In this document: positions 60,837 through 64,000 of the stretch, one piece after another
Layout: the number at the start of each line of letters is the position of its first letter
Position numbering within the stretch: position 1 is the stretch's first letter
From: Bradyrhizobium sp. cir1
GTDB taxonomy: Bacteria; Pseudomonadota; Alphaproteobacteria; Rhizobiales; Xanthobacteraceae
Reading direction: 5' to 3'
Assembly (NCBI RefSeq): GCF_014198245.1
Contig: NZ_JACIHE010000004.1
Coordinates: forward strand, 62,001 to 126,000
Length of the DNA stretch: 64,000 bases
Position numbers and translations under genes: made by a program
The notes under the pieces: model-generated
What the model was told of the DNA's origin: nothing
Database searches by the model: none
What the model saw: only the letters and a program-made list of their open reading frames with translations

Positions 60837-62708
60837 CTATCCCGCGCCGAGCGCGACGGCGACGTTGTACGTCACAAGGCTCGCCGCATAGGCCAGCACC
60901 AGCATGTAGAAGAAGGTGACCGCCATCCAGGTCCAGCTCCCGGTCTCGCGCCGGATCACGGCGAGCGTGGAGGCGCATTGCGGGGCGAAGATGTACCAGG
61001 CCAGCATCGACAGCGCGGTGGCGAGCGACCATTTGGTCGCCAGCACCTGGCCGATCTGCTCGGCCGCTTCCTTGCCGCCTTCGATCGCATAGACGGTGCC
61101 GAGCGCCGCAACTGCGACCTCGCGGGCCGCCATGCCCGGGATCAGCGCGACCGCGATCTGCCAGTTGAAGCCGACCGGGGCGAGCAGCGGCTCGAGCGCC
61201 TTGCCGATGATGGCGGCGAGGCTGAAGTCGATGGCGGGCTCGGTGCTGCCCGCCGGCGGCTGCGGGAAAGAGGCCAGGAACCAGATCAGCACCATCATCG
61301 AGAAGATCGTGGTGCCGGCGCGCTGCAAAAACATCTTGGCGCGGGTGTAGATGCCGATCGCGATCGATTTCAGCCTGGGCATCTTGTAGTCCGGCAGCTC
61401 CAGCATGAACGGCGCCGGCGCATAGTCGCGGATCATGAAGAACTTGATCACGAACGAGACCAGCAGCGCGCTGACGATGCCGGTGGCGTAGAGGCCGAAC
61501 ATCACGAGGCCCTGCAGGTTGATGAAGCCCCAGACGTCCTTCGCGGGAATGAAGGCGGAGATGATCAGCGTGTAGACGGGAATGCGCGCCGAGCAGGTCA
61601 TCAGCGGCGCGATCAGGATCGTGGTCAGCCGGTCGCGCTTGTTGTCGATCACGCGCGTCGCCATGATGCCGGGAATGGCGCAGGCAAAGCTCGACAGCAG
61701 CGGAATGAAGGCGCGGCCGTGCAGGCCCGCGCCACCCATGATGCGGTCCATCAGGAACGCGGCGCGCGCCATGTAGCCGAAATCTTCCAGCAGCAGGATG
61801 AACAGGAAGATGAGGATGATCTGCGGCAGGAACACGATGACGCTGCCGACGCCCGCGATCACGCCGTTCTGCAGGAAGCTCTGCAACAGGCCGTCGGGCA
61901 GGGTGGCCTGCACGAACCCGCCGAGCGCGTCAAAGCCGGACTTGAGCAGGTCCATCGCCGGCTGCGCCCAGGCGAACACCGCCTGGAACATTACGAACAG
62001 GATCAGCGCGAGCACGATGAGGCCGCCGACCGGATGCAGCACCACGGCGTCGATCCGCGCGGTCCAGGTGTCGGGCCTAGCAGGCAGGCTGACGCAGTCA
62101 GCGATGATGCGGTCGGCATCGCGTTGGGTGGCGCGCAGCTCGGAGACGCTGAGCGCGCGCCAGCTGTTCTCAGTCGGCTCGGCGGCAAGCTTTGCAGAAA
62201 TCTCGTCGGTCAGCGCCAGCAGGTCGGCGGTGCCGCCCTTGCGCACCGCGATCGAGGTCACCACGGGCACGCCGAGCTCCTTGGCGAGCCGCTCGACGTC
62301 GACGGTGATGCCGCGGCGGGCGGCGATGTCGAACATGTTGAGGACGAGGATCATCGGTCGTCCGGTGCGCTTGAGCTCGAGCAGCAGGCGGATGGTCAGG
62401 CGCAGATTGGTGGAGTCGGCGACGCACAGCACGAGATCGGGCACGATCTCGCCGGAGGCCTTGCCGAGCACGAAGTCGCGGGTGATCTCCTCGTCCGGGC
62501 TGCGGCCGCGCAGCGAATAGGTGCCGGGCAGGTCGACCACGGAGACCTGGCGCCCCTGTGGGGTGACGAAGAAGCCTTCCTTGCGCTCGACGGTGACGCC
62601 GGGATAGTTCGCGACCTTCTGCCGGCTGCCGGTCAGGGCATTGAACAGCGAGGTCTTGCCGCTGTTGGGCGTGCCGACCAGGGCGAGATGCAGCAGGGGT
62701 GCTTCCAT
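60837..62708 (-). CDS. feoB: Ferrous iron transporter FeoB
   Basis: The product of 623 residues has the N-terminal G domain (GTPNSGKTSLFNALTG, VVDLPGTYSLRG, LNMFD) and a membrane part with two Gate domains (SFACAIPGIMATRVI and IPGMAAREVAVAALGTVYAI). It takes Fe(II) across the inner membrane. It is somewhat shorter than E. coli FeoB. FeoA is encoded 36 bp upstream on the same strand. A candidate iron-control box lies before feoA. Confidence 0.97.
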   Translation of the reverse strand: MEAPLLHLALVGTPNSGKTSLFNALTGSRQKVANYPGVTVERKEGFFVTPQGRQVSVVDLPGTYSLRGRSPDEEITRDFVLGKASGEIVPDLVLCVADSTNLRLTIRLLLELKRTGRPMILVLNMFDIAARRGITVDVERLAKELGVPVVTSIAVRKGGTADLLALTDEISAKLAAEPTENSWRALSVSELRATQRDADRIIADCVSLPARPDTWTARIDAVVLHPVGGLIVLALILFVMFQAVFAWAQPAMDLLKSGFDALGGFVQATLPDGLLQSFLQNGVIAGVGSVIVFLPQIILIFLFILLLEDFGYMARAAFLMDRIMGGAGLHGRAFIPLLSSFACAIPGIMATRVIDNKRDRLTTILIAPLMTCSARIPVYTLIISAFIPAKDVWGFINLQGLVMFGLYATGIVSALLVSFVIKFFMIRDYAPAPFMLELPDYKMPRLKSIAIGIYTRAKMFLQRAGTTIFSMMVLIWFLASFPQPPAGSTEPAIDFSLAAIIGKALEPLLAPVGFNWQIAVALIPGMAAREVAVAALGTVYAIEGGKEAAEQIGQVLATKWSLATALSMLAWYIFAPQCASTLAVIRRETGSWTWMAVTFFYMLVLAYAASLVTYNVAVALGAG

Positions 62709-62744
62709 GGGATCAAGGGCCTGGGGCAGTTATCCGGTCGCTGA

Positions 62745-63020
62745 CTAGGCGACGATGATGGCCATGGCTTCGCGCCGGCGGACCGCGATCGTGATGCTGT
62801 CGACCCTGACCGCGATCGGGTCGCGCCCGACCAGCCCCTCGTGCAGGACCTCGACCCGGGCCCCCTCGACGAAGCCGAGCTCGATCAGGCGGCTCTCGAG
62901 CTCGATGTCCGAAAGCGCCGAGTCCGTATCCTTGGTGGAAAGGTGCTGAATGACGCCGGTATAGCCGCGCAGGGCCAGACCCAGCGGCATATGCGGGCGT
63001 GTGTCATCATGGTCGGTCAT
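62745..63020 (-). CDS. feoA: Ferrous iron transport protein FeoA
   Basis: The product of 91 residues is an SH3-like FeoA: LALRGYTGVIQHLS, ESRLIELGFVEGARVEVLHEGLVGRDPIAVRV, TIAVRRREAMAIIV. It is a cytoplasmic helper of FeoB. ATG 63020 (MTDHDD) is preferred over an in-frame start 15 bases upstream because family members begin about here. Confidence 0.93.
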   Translation of the reverse strand: MTDHDDTRPHMPLGLALRGYTGVIQHLSTKDTDSALSDIELESRLIELGFVEGARVEVLHEGLVGRDPIAVRVDSITIAVRRREAMAIIVA

Positions 63021-63079
63021 GCCCTGTATTTTCAACGCGGGGCATCGAGGTCAAGCGCGCGCGGCGGCTGAAACTGCAC

Positions 63080-63096
63080 CTTAGAGTGATTTTAAA
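63080..63096. promoter_or_regulatory. Candidate Irr/ICE-type iron box before feoAB
   Basis: On the minus strand this reads TTTAAAATCACTCTAAG, matching 11 of the 14 fixed positions of TTTAGAA-N3-TTCTAAA, the iron control element of Rhizobiales. It lies 60 bases upstream of feoA in an AT-rich spot. Confidence 0.45.
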
Positions 63097-63136
63097 GTAC
63101 AGACGCCGGAGGCGCGCCGGAAACCCGCCCCGGCGG

Positions 63137-63388
63137 CTACTGCGCTGGGACCTTGTCCGGCTGGACGGCCATGGCCCGGCTCTTGAAGTAGTCGAGCACG
63201 AACAGGCGGATCGCCGAGGACAGGTTGCCCTGCTGGCGGTTGCCGTCGATCTCGCCGACGAGCTCGGACAGCGTCATGTTACGCAGACCCGAGATCTCCT
63301 TCATGCCGTTCCAGAATGCCTCTTCCAGGCTGACGCTGGTCTTGTGGCCGGCGACGACGATCGACCGTTTCACGACGGGCGACTTCAT
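63137..63388 (-). CDS. Ribbon-helix-helix domain protein
   Basis: The product of 83 residues starts KSPVVKRSIVVAGHKTSVSLEEAFWNGMKEISG and has LSELVGEIDGNRQQGNLSSAIRLFVLDYFKS, as in RHH_4-type DNA-binding proteins of alphaproteobacteria. A regulatory role is likely. Its ATG overlaps the stop of the DUF4169 gene (63385-63388), so the two are coupled. Confidence 0.82.
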   Translation of the reverse strand: MKSPVVKRSIVVAGHKTSVSLEEAFWNGMKEISGLRNMTLSELVGEIDGNRQQGNLSSAIRLFVLDYFKSRAMAVQPDKVPAQ

Positions 63389-63573
63389 GGCTGCTCCTCG
63401 TGATCGATCCGATGCTGGTCCAGGTGCGCCTTCGCCTTGTCCGCGCGCGTCTCCTCCGCCGACCGCTCCGCCTTCGTGCGGCCGAACTTCGCCCGGTTGG
63501 CGTCCGCCTGCTTCGCCGAGGCTTCCCGCTCGGCGCGCTTCCTGAAACGATTCAGGTTGATGACGTTCCCCAT
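63385..63573 (-). CDS. DUF4169 small protein
   Basis: The product of 62 residues begins MGNVINLNRFRKRAEREA and is very rich in Lys, Arg, Glu and Ala (FGRTKAERSAEETRADKAKA). This is the DUF4169 family, found next to fumarase and RHH genes in rhizobia; function unknown. It overlaps the downstream RHH gene by four bases. The gap 63574-63851 to fumC has no gene I trust. Confidence 0.82.
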   Translation of the reverse strand: MGNVINLNRFRKRAEREASAKQADANRAKFGRTKAERSAEETRADKAKAHLDQHRIDHEEQP

Positions 63574-63851
63574 GCCGCGTCTCCATCATCCGATCCTCTT
63601 CAGGCAGGATGAAACATTCAGAAACAGGGTGGCGCGTTGCGCCCCAAAAGACTTGATCGCCATTCGCTCGTCCTCGTCAATCGGCCCTTCGGGCCATCAA
63701 ACGATGAATTTCGCCCCGTCAAGGGCAGTGGGGTTGCGTAACACGCCGCCCCGGCGCAACATTGACGGTAATCAAATCCCGCCCCCAAAACTGCATATTT
63801 CTGGGCGTCCAGCGTCCGTATCATTACGGATGACTATCGGAATTCGGAAAT

Positions 63852-64000
63852 CTAGCCCGGGCTGGTCATCTTCTCCGGGCGCACCAGGCGGTCGAATTCG
63901 TCGGCCGAGACGAAACCGAGCCGCATCGCCTCCTCCTTCAGCGTGGTGCCGTTGGCATGGGCGGTCTTGGCCACCTTGGCGGCGTTGTCGTAGCCGATCT
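63852..64000 (-). CDS. fumC: Class II fumarate hydratase, C-terminal fragment
   Basis: The last 48 codons plus stop are present; the rest lies beyond the right edge. [20 protein letters not shown], then [23 protein letters not shown], is the fumarase C C-terminus. FumC is an iron-free TCA enzyme converting fumarate to malate. It precedes the DUF4169/RHH pair on the same strand. Confidence 0.92.
   Translation of the reverse strand, partial: IGYDNAAKVAKTAHANGTTLKEEAMRLGFVSADEFDRLVRPEKMTSPG

Noticed and set aside
63618..63824. Minus-strand open frame of 68 codons before fumC
   Set aside because: No ribosome site, no recognisable sequence and Cys/Arg-rich shadow composition; left as intergenic.

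Overview
This window is a 64-kb piece of GC-rich alphaproteobacterial chromosome, most probably Bradyrhizobium or a close relative. That assignment is inferred. The grounds are protein character (FeoAB, DUF1328, DUF2336, DUF4169, TRAP and MFS carriers, GGDEF-EAL proteins) and the dense family of palindromic intergenic repeats typical of that genus. I see no rRNA, tRNA, phage, integrase, transposase, CRISPR array or plasmid origin. Most long overlapping reading frames are antisense shadows caused by high GC.

Layout. 0-7 kb: start of a glycerophosphodiester phosphodiesterase, an L,D-transpeptidase, an ABC-2 exporter pair, two related alpha/beta-hydrolase-like exported proteins (one with LysM), and a hydrolase/CGNR-regulator divergon with an unusual duplicated operator. 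7-13 kb: a 1361-residue FecR-VCBS-RTX surface protein divergent from a small FecR protein and a TPR protein. 13-19 kb: tartrate/malate-type dehydrogenase and MFS carrier divergent from a LysR regulator, then aspartate dehydrogenase and a PQQ-type sugar dehydrogenase. 19-26 kb: a compact DUF962/epimerase/methyltransferase operon ending in a 64-bp perfect palindrome, an OmpA-like/Cys-rich pair, an orphan HicB and a UvrD/PcrA helicase carrying an in-frame repeat insertion. 26-40 kb: thioesterase, GlcD-type FAD oxidase, His/Gly-rich LTXXQ protein, SulP transporter, secreted caspase-like protein, LysR/DoxX, a TRAP operon with a 2-hydroxyacid dehydrogenase, and an orphan ABC binding protein. 40-48 kb: two large GGDEF-EAL proteins around an MFS carrier. 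48-57 kb: coiled-coil protein, FixJ-like regulator, TetR/P450 divergon with a perfect operator, AsmA protein, DUF2336 pair. 57-64 kb: repeat-rich spacer, frameshifted GNAT gene, small genes, outer membrane barrel, FeoAB, RHH/DUF4169 pair and the end of fumC.

The most interesting thread is regulatory. Three 14-bp FNR/FixK2-type boxes (48488, 58868, 60697) lie at plausible activator distance upstream of three small uncharacterised genes. A candidate Irr-type box precedes feoAB. This suggests a low-oxygen/iron-responsive set of unknown proteins. All functional statements come from reading motifs by eye; no database search was run.
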